Part shown: piece after piece, positions 12,878-24,099 of the stretch | How positions within the stretch are numbered: position 1 is the first letter of the stretch | Layout: each line of letters begins with the position of its first letter | Origin: Erythrophleum ivorense | Taxonomy: Eukaryota > Streptophyta > Magnoliopsida > Fabales > Fabaceae | Reading direction: 5' to 3' | NCBI GenBank assembly: GCA_026724425.1 | Contig: JAIUCV010000652.1 | Coordinates: forward strand, 372,001-436,000 | Length of the DNA: 64,000 nt | Position numbers and translations under genes: made by a program | Notes under the pieces: model-generated | Database searches by the model: none | The model's input: the letters and a program-made list of their open reading frames with translations, nothing else | Told to the model about the DNA's origin: nothing

Positions 12878-13834
12878 CTAAAAGTATTATCCCATGAAAT
12901 AGGGCGAGATGCAAATCTCAGTAACTAAGGGCAAATTTCATTCATATATTCTAATTAAATTAACATATGTGCATGAAATCAGATATGCATTAGAAAAATA
13001 TACCATTCATATCAGCAAATGAAATAATTAAGCTATCAGTAACTACTATTCGATACTAGCAATCACATTTTTGCATGTTAAATGCCATTAACACCGAGAG
13101 AGACCCATCCACAGCACCAATTCCCCGATGAGTACAACCAGGGCCCAGTGCATGTAAGGGTCAGATCACAACCCGGTGCCTGATTGAAGTACAATGCATG
13201 AGTGGCAGCTACACCATAGCTCCACCATGGACTCACAAGGTCCAAACACAATATATCAAATAGCCAACCATTCATTATGCATTTCAAAATCATACATGTG
13301 TAGCAAATATAAAATTAAAGTAGACATATGCATGGAATTTAACAATAACCCTGGTTATCTGACTTGTAGACAATGCCTTGAGAGCAAACAACAATGCTAC
13401 CTTAGCCTATGAATACAAAATCATACCATTACCATTCTTATTCATCAATTATAGCAGCAACCTAATAATCAAAGAATTAAACCACCAATAGTTACTTAAA
13501 GGACACTTACCCAGCCACTACAAGAACAAAATTCAGATTTTGTCTTCCCTACACTAGAGAACTCAAAATATCACCTTAAATTATGGATATTTTAGCATAG
13601 AAATAGAGTTCATATCATATGTTAGCTATTAGGGTCTCTAACTAGTAGTAAATGCATCAAAATGAGGAGTTTATACTTACCCAATATCCCTCCTAGCCCC
13701 AACCTCTAAAAATCCTCCAAGAAACATCAAATGATCCATATTAGATTTAAGGTGTAGTGAAAATGCTCCAAATGGAAACTCAATTGAGTTAAATTAAAGA
13801 GGAAGAGGAGGGGGTCAAGTTATATAACACTCAC
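12878..13834 (-). other. Candidate intron in LTR B1
   Basis: Minus strand shows donor CTAAG|GTGAGT (GT complement 13833-13834) and, 957 bp on, acceptor TTTTAG|GTGAAG (AG complement 12878-12879), preceded by the GAGATTTGCATCTC block shared with families A and C. The donor is kept in the E0 LTR (45699-45700) and as AAG|GTAATA in B4 (63635-63636). B2 has lost it. Splicing is inferred only. Confidence 0.45.
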
Positions 13835-14393
13835 CTTAGTTGATTTTGACTTTAGAAGTGGGAGAAGATAGATTTTTTACAATAACCCTAAAATGCCTTG
13901 TGTGTTTCTTGTGTCTTTTGTGGTTTTGCAAAGTAAAAAGGGCTAAAGTTGGTTTTAGGGTTTAAGTTGGGTCCTAAATGGGTTATGGCTTAACCCAAAG
14001 GCCCAAATCCATATAGGGGTTCAAATTGTGTCTTGCTAGGCTAGATCTCATGAGTTAGGCTGTAGAATTTCTAGGATTTTAGTAGAGTCTTGGGCTTATA
14101 ACTCATTAAACCAAATTGGGCAATTGCTAAATGGTTCCTTTAGGCTAAGTCTCACAATAAGAAGTTGGGTCTGCACCTGAAATTACTAGGGCCTCTATTA
14201 GTCTTTATCCATGACCTACTCAAATTAATTATGGGCTTAAATTAAGCCCAACTCAATTGAATCTTAAACCTACATTAATTATTTATTTCTCCATAAAATC
14301 TTACTCACATAGTTTACCTAATTATCCCATAATAATTATTCTCAATTAATCCAAATCAATGATTAATACCTTAATTAATTTCGTGGTGTTACA

Positions 14394-14481
14394 ATTACAC
14401 AAATAAAAATCAATTAGAAAGAAACTCTTTACAGCCTTGAATGGGTAGGGAGTTATGCAAATAAAAGTATAGGGCTATTAG
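14394..14481 (+). pseudogene. pol: E1 pol pseudogene, part 2 (integrase C-terminal linker)
   Basis: Short piece of pol between solo LTRs B1 and M, including one TSD copy of each. It reads TQIKINQLERNSLQP, matching the segment of E3 pol at about 26420-26480 just before the GPF box. It therefore continues the reading broken at 2335. Confidence 0.7.
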
Positions 14482-17400
14482 TATAACATCGTAATTTCTT
14501 AGTTCATTTCATACTATCCTTATGTTTAACATCATGCATTTCATTGAGGAATAAAAAAATAGCATAAAAATATTGATTATTTTAGCGCTGCGTCACGTAT
14601 AAAAATTTCATTCTGTGTCCCATGGACCATATAAGCTCATGTATCACATTCTCATATTTAATTAGATAGATACAACTCATTTCCATTATCAAAAATGGCC
14701 TACGACTCGTGGAAAGCAAAGGGAAGCATAAAATACATATATACATTTTTTACCAGAATTCTCCCTTTTCTGTCACAAATTTTGGAAAATCATAACTAAT
14801 TCTAGAAAAATCCAAATCATGCATTCTTTACCATTCTGAAAAGATACACATGTCTAATTTATGTTAAAAATATGTCAAGCCATGAAACACAACACAAAAG
14901 ACATTTAACATTCAAAAATGTGCAAAGGTCTGGCTAGCTATTGGTACTGTCACAATTTTCTGCTACAAAGGTCAAAAATGTCCAATTAATTCTAAAACAA
15001 TCCAATCCATGAAAATGATACCAATCTGGAAAGTTACAGATGTTAGCTAGAGAGAAAAATAACTCCAAACTAGTTTAGGCACGCCCAGACCTCGAAACCC
15101 AATCAAACAGTACTTGAGGTTAGTCAAGTGCCTAATACTGGATAGAATCTTTAAAAATTCATATCTCCCTCTCTAGACATCCAAATAGGGTGCTTCTAGT
15201 TGACACAAGTCACTGGAAATGTCTAGTTTCTCCCTATAAAAGTTTGTGGTAATTAGACATCATTTGAGCCCTAAGCGACAAAATTTATTTTCGGACTAGT
15301 GTGAACAGTAACCTGACCAAAACCAGAATTTTTTCCAACTTTAAAAATTCATCAAATATTCCATAGACCTCCAAAATTATGTTCTTTAGCTTTCCAAAAA
15401 TCTCTCAACAAGCTCTAAATACATGCCAAATCTCAGGTCAAGAAAGAGTTCATTCGGACAAAAAGTGGTATAGGTTTCCAATATAGTAAATTTTTGCTCT
15501 ATATAGGATACCAAAGTTTCCAAATGACTTCCCTTGATGTTTGGTACCTCTTAGGCAAGTTTAAAGGCATGATTATGACTTGTATGAACTGCCCAAATGG
15601 TCCCAAACCTCATGTATCTCAATTTGGCCATCCCACTTGCATTTATACGTACACTTCCATAATACAAACTTGCCATTACAAGACCAAAATGAGCATTTCC
15701 ATACATACAACTTTAGTTCTCAATTATACATGATACATTAACATAATTATATATGTTCATAACATAATAGGACATATACAACCATTGATTACAACATTTG
15801 CCATTCATATGGCCTTAAAGTAACAAAATCTACACACTTTAGTGTCATCCTCTCATTTCTCATGTAGTTGGCTTCCATTCCCTTGCTCTCTTAGTCCACC
15901 TAGTATGTTAGAACATTGGAGATGAGGGAATGAGATTCAAAGAATCCCAATAGCTCATATCCCTTTCAATCACACATAAAAGATGTAAAACATGTCTCAC
16001 AAATGCATGCATGGGCATATTAACATGTGCAAACATTCAAGAAGCATTTTTAACATTTGTACAAGTCACATATAGCATACAAAGGCTTCCAAGTAAGTGG
16101 ATTAGCATCACCCATTCACTTATGGATTTTGGACTTGCCTCACTCATTCTTTAAGAGATTCTTAGACTCAACCTTGCTCTTAGAAGTCAATCTTACTTTT
16201 GGGAGACTCTTTACTTTATCTCAATCAATTCTAAGGGTTCATAGCTCATCCTCACCATGGCTAAGGGTTCTAGGCATCGCCACACTCAAGCAAACATCAT
16301 AAACATCATTTAGAAACATAATGCATCATCATGGTACCATGGCATATGGAATCATGTTAGAATACTTTTCATGGCTTAAAACACACATACACACATTCAA
16401 AAATAAGCCAAACATACATTCATGCATGAGAGAAGGAGGAGTAAGCTACCTTGGAAGTAAGCACATGCTTTTTCACTTGAATTTCCTCTCCCTTCTTTAG
16501 CCTCACACACACAAAGGTGTGGGAATGATTTCTCTTGGCCTAAACATAATTTATGGAAGCCAATTAGGTTCATGGAATTAATTCTAAGGCCACACGACTT
16601 GCTTAGACACTAACTTGACCTATAAACCCCTTTATAGTTCCAAGAATGCACCTAATGAAGAAGCACCCATCAAATAATTTCTAGGCTCCATTCTTTTCTT
16701 TCAAATATGATTTTTAACTCCTTATAAGCCTCTTGGAGTCACCATACAATTCAAAATAAAGAGCCCAGCTACATGTTGCTTCTTTAGGTCATTTTATGGA
16801 ACATAAGGCACTAACTCATTCTCTAGGCTTCTTAAATTTTTCCCATAGCTTCCCCTCACTTTCACTCATCATATATGACTCAAAAATGGGCTTGGAACAA
16901 ATTAAAACTCTCCCTAGGTATATGGAACTCACTTGGCCGAGACTAAGAAGTAAATGGGTCTTCTTAGGCTTTGGTTTGTTTTCTTGATGGAGGAATCACA
17001 TGGGGAGACTTCTAGGGATCTTAAGAGCTCATTTAAACTCTCATTTAAACATAGAAATCAAAGTATCAAATCAGATTTTGCAAGGAACATATGAAACCCT
17101 AGAATTTCTTCTCCTCCTCTTCTTCTTCCCTTGTTGCATCACTCTCCTAAGGTTTCTTCTCTAGTTTGGGGTAGAAAAATATAAGGCTATGTATGTAGGA
17201 GAGTGGGGCCTTTCTATTTCTAAGTAGAGGAAGAATAATTTTTCAAAAATTCTCATTTTGCCCTTCATTTTTTGGATTTTCATTTCTACTTCATTTTAGC
17301 TCCTTTTTGAGAATCGTCTCCTCCATTATAAAATCTAGGTTCCCAATTTAGTAAAATTCCTTTGAAATCACTCAAATTGGAGCTAAAGCCTTCCCAAACA

Positions 17401-17771
17401 AATCCTTCAAAGTTTAGGTACACTGACATTATAAAACGTCCACCGGAGGGGATTTAACTGTCCCGAGGCTTCCCATGGTTTTCCAGACCTCTGAGAATGC
17501 TAAAAAATTCAAAACTTTCTTTTAAAAAGCCTTTCTGTGTGAATTCCTAAATTTGGTCAAAATTACGAAAATGCCATTACGTTTCATAAGATTTCGTCAA
17601 AATTTGTTTCTTCATTCTAACTCTATTTTTCTTTCTGTTTAAGCCTAGAATTCTCATTTTTATGAGTCTAGAATGTTACTCAAATTTTTTGGGACCTTAA
17701 CTAATTTATTTAGGAGAACTTGCTTTGAAAACGCGTAAGTTTCTATTGTTTAACAAAAATTGGATATTACA
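14482..17771 (-). mobile_element. M: solo LTR of family A with internal deletion
   Basis: Inserted in E1 pol with perfect TSD attag (14477-14481 and 17772-17776). It begins tataaca (TG changed to TA) and ends atattaca. At 3.29 kb it is shorter than its relatives: around 17100 the sequence jumps from the aaaccctag region straight to the block that normally lies beyond the first donor. About 380 bp are missing, including the first intron-like stretch and the 84-bp block. The repeated gaattt at the join suggests deletion by microhomology. Confidence 0.88.
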
Positions 17772-18176
17772 ATTAGAGTATGATCTGTGATTGGAAATTA
17801 TACGTATTTGGTCACTCAAGTGGGTTGGCCTACCAAAATGAGAAAAGGGCTCAATTCTAGTAATATGGTTCATCTGAAATACTTGTGAGAGTTGAACCAA
17901 TTAGTTATTATAATGTCTTGTTTTCTCCCCTGATCTAGCTAGAATGATGTTGTTCTTTGAGTCTCCCATGCTTGTCTACCAATTCCCTCACTTGTCATAA
18001 AGTATGAAAATTTCAATGGTAAGATAATTTTTTTATGGTTGCAACATCAAAGATTGGTTGATACCATGATCAGATAGTTAAGAAAATAAGAAAGTTTCTT
18101 TGGTAAAAAGTGGCTTGAAAAGGTCACAAGGGTTTAATTGATGTATGTCATAAATTTTGAGGACAGAATTAATTTT
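17772..18176 (+). pseudogene. pol: E1 pol pseudogene, part 3 (pol tail)
   Basis: End of E1 pol. Weak remnants resemble the Tekay-type C-terminal tail (KKIRKFLW then KGHKGLI near 18080-18140, in place of the usual basic, chromodomain-like segment). The last codons before the PPT read a KFRGQN-like run, the same ending as E3 pol (29850-29874). Many stops. The start includes the second TSD copy of LTR M. Confidence 0.6.
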
Positions 18177-18189
18177 TAGGGGAGTGAAA
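18177..18189 (+). other. E1 polypurine tract
   Basis: Purine run aggggagtgaaa directly before the 3' LTR start tgtaatatcc at 18190. This is the plus-strand primer site of LTR retrotransposons, and its place fixes the strand of E1. Confidence 0.8.
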
Positions 18190-19298
18190 TGTAATATCCT
18201 ATAATTTAAAATTTTAAAATAGTTTCTAAACGAGTGGAATGAATTATTTATAAGGGGTCATGTGTAACATCCCTAACTATTAATCATGCTCATTGGTCAT
18301 AATTAAACTCTTAACCTCTGGTGCCTTAACATTGTTAATAATTTGTCAGAAATGGAAGTTTGATGAAAAAAATTTAAACCTTTTAATCATTCCAAATCAC
18401 TACTCATAAGGACAAGAATATTAATCATTAAGGGCAATTAAATTATCATTACAAGCTCCCATTTCTCCCTTGCATGATCTAAGGAGACATAAAAGTTATT
18501 TGCAATAGTTTACAAGTCAATACAAGTCATTACTATAGTAAAAACCAAGGTTTCTAAGCTGAAATAGAAGTTTGGAGGTTAAAGTCGTCACTTAGGATGA
18601 CTTTGCCATGGCTAAGTCAATTATTGCAACTTAAAAACCAAAATACATGTTTCTCATCATGGTGGAAATGCTTTCAAGAGCTCATTGTTCCTAAAAACCC
18701 AAGCCTCGCCATGACTTAAACTATTCATGCCATGGTGAGGTTGTAATGTCCGGTTTTCTTAAAAACAACAAAAATGAATACGTTTTAAGAGTAAGTCCTT
18801 TGAAATGAATTAGTTAAGGTCTAGAAAAATTAGAAAAATGATCTAGATATTAAGTAATGAAAATAAGAGGCCAGAGGTACCTAGAAATTGGGGCCAAAAT
18901 TACCAAATGGAATTTAATAAAATGGTTACGAAACGTAATGGCAATTTTGTAATTTAGGGCAATTTTTTAGAATAATCATAGGAGGGCTTTTTAAATGGAA
19001 AATTTAAGCTCTCCGGTGTTCTTAAAGGCCCTGAAAATCATCAAAATGTTCCGTGACAGTCAAAACCCCTCCAGTGTATGTTTTCTAACTATAGTTGACC
19101 CAAACTTTGACCATTTCATTCGAGAAGGTTTTAGCTCCAAATTGAGTGATTCCAAAGGCATTTTATAAGATTGAGAACTAAATTTTATGATGGAAAAGAT
19201 AGTTCTCAAAAAAGCATTAAAACAAACTAAAAACGAAAATGCCAAAAAGATAGGACATAATGAGAATTTTTAATGAACAAATTTTTATTCCTTCTTCT

Positions 19299-19305
19299 TA
19301 TATAT
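19299..19305 (+). promoter_or_regulatory. TATA box of E3 5' LTR
   Basis: tatatat, 120 bp before the first donor-like site. The 3' LTR has the same box at 30446-30452. By usual plant spacing transcription would start about 25-35 bp downstream, near 19330-19340, which would mark the U3/R border. Confidence 0.65.
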
Positions 19306-19425
19306 GGATGCCCCTTTCTGTCCCTCACTTAGGCTACCTTATTTCTACCCAAGAATAGAAGTGAGATCAAGGGAGAGAGGAGCATAAGAGAAGGGGAAAG
19401 GAAGAGGAAAACAAAGGCAAGAAAG

Positions 19426-19530
19426 GTATGAAATTCATGGATTTTCTTGGTCTTTCCTTTAGTAAACTTAATCTCCTCCTTCTCTTCCATTTTCCAATAG
19501 TTTTATTGAAGTTTTTGGAGCTATTTTGAG
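19426..19530 (+). other. Candidate leader intron 1 in E3 5' LTR
   Basis: Donor GAAAG|GTATGA, 105 bp of strongly T-rich sequence, acceptor TATTTTGAG|GTTAG. Flanks are purine-rich. Equivalent stretches measure 97 bp in the E3 3' LTR (30573-30669), 91 in G, 106 in E2, 104 in H, 105 in K, 106 in Q, 104 in N and 101 in R. Constant length, T-richness and kept AG/GT borders are what plant introns show. Confidence 0.55.
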
Positions 19531-19614
19531 GTTAGACCAGAGGGGAGAATTTTGAAATTGGAGAGGAGAATCAAAGTAAAAGGAAAAGCATATAAGAAAA
19601 GTTGGGAAATCAAG
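19531..19614 (+). other. Candidate leader exon 2 in E3 5' LTR
   Basis: 84-bp purine-rich block between acceptor and donor motifs. In this copy the donor is AAG|GC; the 3' LTR has AAG|GT (GT 30754-30755) for an identical 84-bp block (30670-30753). Other copies: 83 bp in G and Q, 84 in H, K and N, 86 in R, 82 in E2. Confidence 0.5.
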
Positions 19615-20350
19615 GCTGCTTTGCAATTTCCATGCTTGCTCCTCCTTGTCTTCCTTCCTGTAGATTTTGACCACTATATAGAGAGCCAAGAGGGATTGAA
19701 TTTTGAACCAAACCAAGGATGAATCTTAGGAATTAGAGTGTGGGAAACAAGAATATGCAAAGAAAACAAAGAAATAACCATGATTTTTCAAGATGCAAAA
19801 CCTAGGGTTTTAGTTGCACCTTGGTTTGTGGAATGATTCCTATCCATAATTTAACATGTCTAAGAGTTCATATAAGTTTCTAAGACATCAAGGAAGCCAT
19901 CCAGATGCTTCTCCCATCAAAGAAATCAAACAAACTCCATTGATACCAAATGGAAGCATAGCCTCGGCCTAAAAGGGTTCATGCACCTAAGGAGTGTTTT
20001 AATTTCGTCCAAGCATAGTTTTGCATCAAATATAATTAGAGAGTATGAGAGAAATCTTTGGAAAAATTTAGAAAGCCTAGAATGTGTGAGGGAGGTATAG
20101 GTTCCATATTGTAGCATAATGAAGCAACACATAGCTTGGCTCTTTGAAATAAATGTGTGATGGCTCCAAGGAGTCTAAATGGAGTCAAGAGTCATAGATT
20201 AAGGTAGAGAATGGAGCCAAGATCATGAATTCTCAAGGTTGCTTCATCAGGTGCTTTATGGAACCATATGAGCAAGCTACCTCTTCTAGTATGTGTGTTG
20301 CTTTAGTAGATGTTTCAAAAGTATAATTAGATCCTATTTCATGTGTTTAG

Positions 20351-20440
20351 GGCAAAGGAATGAAGTCCCACCACCTTGTGAGTGTTTGGCTAAGAGAGAG
20401 GAAGAATTTCCATGAAAGAAAGTGTGTTCTTGCATACAAG
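20351..20440 (+). other. Candidate leader exon 3 in E3 5' LTR
   Basis: 90-bp block after acceptor ATGTGTTTAG|GGC and before donor ACAAG|GTAGCTC. Equivalent blocks are 90 bp in G and F, 87 in E2, 85 in Q and 86 in R (62891-62976), nearly all with TAG before and GTAGCTC after. In the E3 3' LTR both borders have changed (tttgg and ggcagc). Confidence 0.5.
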
Positions 20441-20936
20441 GTAGCTCTCTCTCCTTTCTTTTATGCATCTTTGGATGTTTTATTATCTTTGAATGTGTTT
20501 GTGTATGTTTAAGCCATAAAAGATGTTCTTAGTATATATTTTATGTGCCATGGTACCATGATGCTTTGCTTGTGCACTTGAATGATGTTTTTATGAATAT
20601 GAATGGCTTTCTTAATTGTGGTGAAGCCAAAAGTCCTTTAGCTATGGTAAGGATAAGCCAAAAGCCCCTAAGAATAGGTGAGACAAAGATAAAAGTCTTT
20701 AGAAGAGTGAGGCTTAGTTAAAAGTCTCTCAAGAAAATGGGTGAGGCAAGTCTAAAAGCCCAAAGAAAATAGGTGAGGCTAAACCATTGTCTTGGCAAGC
20801 CTCTGTATGTTATATGTGACTTCTTGAATGAAGGAAATGTTCTATGTATGTTTATAAATTTCAAGATAGCCATGCATGCATTTTAGACTTGAAATTTCAT
20901 CCTTTATGTGTATTTAAAAGGGAGAAGGGCTATTGG

Positions 20937-20983
20937 GATTCCTAGAATCTCACTCTTTCCTCCCCATTGCCTAACATCTCTAG
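20937..20983 (+). other. Conserved last acceptor block of the LTR leader, E3
   Basis: Order of motifs: gggattccta, atctcact, pyrimidine-rich run, branch-like cctaac, then ATCTCTAG|GTGAAC (AG 20982-20983). The same order is found on the minus strand in G (4233-4234), E2 (9650-9651), M (15900-15901), F (33396-33397), N (49131-49132), P (51028-51029) and Q (58050-58051), on the plus strand in E1 (44050-44051), and in families B and C. Confidence 0.5.
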
Positions 20984-22207
20984 GTGAACCAAGTGAGCAA
21001 GGAAATAGGAGTCACCAAGTTGGAAGATGAGAGATTGACAAAGAAATGTATTATTTGCTCTTTTCGTAACCACTTTATTGTCACAGGATGTAATTCAATG
21101 ATGGACATGATATACAACCTTTTGAACATGTATAAATACATGGATATGTGATGTATATATGAGAATTGGAAGCAAATGAATGGAATGGCAAGTTTTTGAC
21201 ATTGAATGGCAAAGTACAGCTTGTATGTGCCTTATGTATATCATCAAGTGGGAGAGTGACTTTGTGAGATCTGGATTTGTGGACCTTTGTGACATTTTTA
21301 ATGGTCTCTTTTTTATTCTTTCCCACATGCCCAAGTGGCCTAGAAAAGCTAGAAGCTAAATGGCACCATTTGTGACCTTTTAGGAAGCCAAAATGTGACA
21401 TTTTGGATCCCTATCGTACAAACTGACCAAATGGACAAATTTCCTCATGAGATTTGGCATGCATATAGATCTCATCTAAAGATTTTTAAGAAGCTAAAGA
21501 CCATACTATTTAGGGCTCTTTAGAATTAATTATGAATTTCCAAAGTTGCCAAAAAGCTACTGAACTAATATGGTTACTATTCATATAGCCAATTTCTTCT
21601 CTTGTGTCATTTGAGGTTCAAATAGTGTCCAATGTTCATGCAATTTTAGACATAACTAGACATAATAAGCTTTCTATGGCCACTAAAATTACCTCATTTG
21701 GATGTCTGAGCAAAGAGATATGAATTTTTGAAGTTTGGAGTCAATACTAGTAATGCAGCAGTACCTTTAGTACTATTCCATCGATTTCCAATAGCTAAAC
21801 GTTCTTGTTTTGGTCTAGATTTATTTTTAGCATACATTTAACATCTGTAACTTTCCAAAATACTATAGTGTGCTTGATTTCGAGTTTTCTAGATTTAGTT
21901 TTGATTTTCAAAGTTAGCAATAGAAATCTGAAGCAGAACCCAAGGCTAATTGTGTTGTTTTGTGTATGTATGCTCCCAACTCGGGATTCTTGTGACATTT
22001 TGAGATGGTTTTGAGGTATGTAAATGTATTTTAATTGGATAATGATATGAATGAGTTAATATGATCCACAAAATGAGAAATCTAAGTGCTATGCAATGCA
22101 AAATAATCCATTATTTTATTTGAGTTTTCCTTGGAAAATGCTATCCTAAAGGAAAGTAACTAGAATGAGATGGGAAAAGGCTAGATGAATATGGTGTTAC
22201 ACTTTAT

Positions 22208-22219
22208 TAGTATCAGAGC
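22208..22219 (+). other. E3 primer-binding site (initiator tRNA-Met type)
   Basis: tagtatcagagc, six bases after the LTR end, differs from the plant initiator tRNA-Met PBS TGGTATCAGAGC by one G-to-A change. Same primer class as E2. Confidence 0.9.
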
Positions 22220-22362
22220 AAAGGTTAAAACACTTTGATGTGGGTTGTGGTTTGAGAACATGAGTTTGCCTTTATATATGAGCTTTTCTGGATGAATTAA
22301 GTGTGATAGTAGTGGGTGTGTTCCTATTTGATGCTAAAGTTTGCTAATGATGCTTCAAAAAG

Positions 22363-23590
22363 ATGGTAAACACACGGAGAGGTAGGCCTTTTAGAAAGAC
22401 TTATGCTGAGGATAGAGCCGAGCCCAGTGATCCGATGGCTCGCCTGGATTAGCAGCAAGCCATGATCATATAGCTTCAGGAACGGCTTACTTAGAGAGAT
22501 AGTGAGGGCCCTACACCTCTTCCCTCACAGCCACCACAGCACTCAGATCATCCCAAGCATTTAGGGGTAACTCACTCTGACCTACAGCCACAGATACAGT
22601 ATAGTAGATGTCTTAGACTCCACCAGCTTAGACACCTCTAGTCCTAAAGCAGCCTTTTATCAAACAAACTATAGCTTACTTCAGAAAATTCGAGCCTCCC
22701 ACCTTTGATGGTGAATTGAACACAAAGAAAGCTGAGGTCCAGATTATGCAGCTTGAAAAGATTTTCTAGGTGATGGAGTGTACCTCTGAGCTAAAGGCCA
22801 TTATGGCCATTTTCCAGTTAGAGAAAGAGATAGATTACTGCTGGAGGAGTACTGAGCTGATTTTGAGATTGAGGAACCTTCCACTCACTTAAGGGATGTT
22901 CCTCTAGGCATTTTATAAGAGATACTTCCCCAGCTCCATTAGAGATTAGAAGGAGTCAGAGCTTGTACTTTTGGGATAGGTTGAGGGAATGTCTGTGGAC
23001 CAATACATAGCAATGTTTATTGAGCTCTCTAGATATTCCTCATATTTACAGAGACATGATAATGAATGCTAGAGAGAAAATAAGTTAAAAAATGGGTTGT
23101 TGCTAGAGATTAGAGACAAGGTGGTCCTATAGAGGATTAGAGACTTTAATGCCCTAGTTGAGGTTTATAGAGTTACAGAGTTACAGAAACAAACCTCAGG
23201 ACTACACAGATCGCTTTCAGTGCTAGACCTCCCCTCCCTAAGACTAAGAGATTGAGAGGAAAGACACAAGCCATAGTTACTAGCAGGAAAGTTGGCAGAA
23301 GCCAATGGAATAGAAAAGGTAAGAGGAGAAGATTTTAATGCACCAGAGTAGTTCCACGCCCATAGTATGTGATCAGTATGGCAGAAATCACAAGAACAGG
23401 TCATGCTATGTATGGTAGAATGTATGTCACAGCTATGGTAGGCCAAGGCACATAGCCAGGGATAGCACCCAAAGTACCCAACAGTTAACCCAGCAAAGGA
23501 AGATGGCTCCTGCACCTAAGCCTTAAACCCAGGGTAGAGTCTTTGCCCTGGCACAATAAGAGGCTAGCAGATTACTGAGCCTGATCTAAG
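22363..23590 (+). pseudogene. gag: E3 gag pseudogene
   Basis: Start MVNTRRGRPFRKTY at the first ATG after the PBS, typical of Tekay/Del Gag. Next come a P/Q-rich part (22510-22600), a segment with YFRKFEPP-like wording near 22680, the capsid core with FYKRYFPSS (about 22908-22935), and a damaged CCHC-type zinc knuckle region (about 23365-23465; several cysteines remain but the spacing is broken). Stops are frequent and most fit CAG, CAA or TGG codons changed by C-to-T or G-to-A. No second frame is conserved. Confidence 0.88.
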
Positions 23591-23990
23591 GTATTATTAA
23601 GATTAATGATTTTTTTGTTATTGCTTTATTTGATTCGGGTGCTAGCCACTCTTTCATATCATATGACTATGCTAGGAGGTTGGGTCTAAGTATGTATACA
23701 CTACCATATGATTTGCATGTGTCTACCACCATAGGAAACAAAGCCATTACCTCCTATAATTGCTTAAATTATGTAGTCCAATTTAATCAATGCCATACCA
23801 CACTTGATTTGATATGTATGCCCCTCATTGACATTAACTTAATTGTTAGTATGAATTGAATGTTTAGAAATAATGCCACACTTAATTGTTACCACAAATG
23901 TATTATTTTGCCTGAATATGGAACTGTGCCTAGTATTAGGATTTAGCTAGCTCTTATGACCACCTCCCACAATGAGAGGTTTCTAGAGCA
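23591..23990 (+). pseudogene. E3 aspartic protease remnant
   Basis: Retropepsin-like domain with the active-site tetrad DSGA at 23632-23643, preceded by ALF and followed by SHSFIS, exactly the family pattern. About 110 residues are readable after it with one internal stop. In intact elements this enzyme cleaves the Gag-Pol precursor. It lies between the gag zinc knuckle and RT, as expected. Confidence 0.85.
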
Positions 23991-24099
23991 TGGTTGTTAG
24001 AGGTTTTTAGTTTTCTTTTTAGTCCAAGCTGAGATAAAAGAGGAGATAGAGCAAATCCCAATAGTGAAAGAGTTCCCATAAGTGTTTTCTAAAGAGATT

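Larger units (their letters stand above)
2336..14393 (-). mobile_element. B1: solo LTR of family B, with two nested inserts
   Basis: Solo LTR inserted in E1 pol. Ends are tgtaatgacc at 2336 and gtgttaca at 14393, flanked by a perfect 5-bp TSD attac (2331-2335 and 14394-14398). Its own sequence is 2336-2740, 6519-6552 and 11875-14393, about 2.95 kb. The inserts are LTR G and element E2. Orientation is minus, judged from the matching LTR-B of E0, which lies next to a PPT. It holds a CG-richer minisatellite-like part (about 11880-12310) and a candidate intron (12878-13834). No internal coding region remains, so it arose by LTR-LTR recombination. Confidence 0.9.
18742..22201 (+). mobile_element. 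E3 5' LTR (3.46 kb)
   Basis: Starts tgtaatgtccgg and ends ggtgttaca. The first 2 kb align with the 3' LTR at 29889-31967. U3 is about 0.6 kb; TATA at 19299-19305. Downstream of it the leader holds alternating purine-rich and T-rich blocks with splice-like borders (separate entries), then the gggattccta/atctcac block (20937-20953). LTRs of this length are much longer than the few hundred bases usual for Ty3/gypsy elements. Confidence 0.93.

Noticed and set aside
22208..22219. tRNA gene fragment
   Set aside because: The match is limited to the PBS complement of the tRNA 3' end. No cloverleaf surrounds it.
23165..23515. Open frame of 116 codons on the minus strand within E3 gag
   Set aside because: It is antisense to gag and shows no family pattern.
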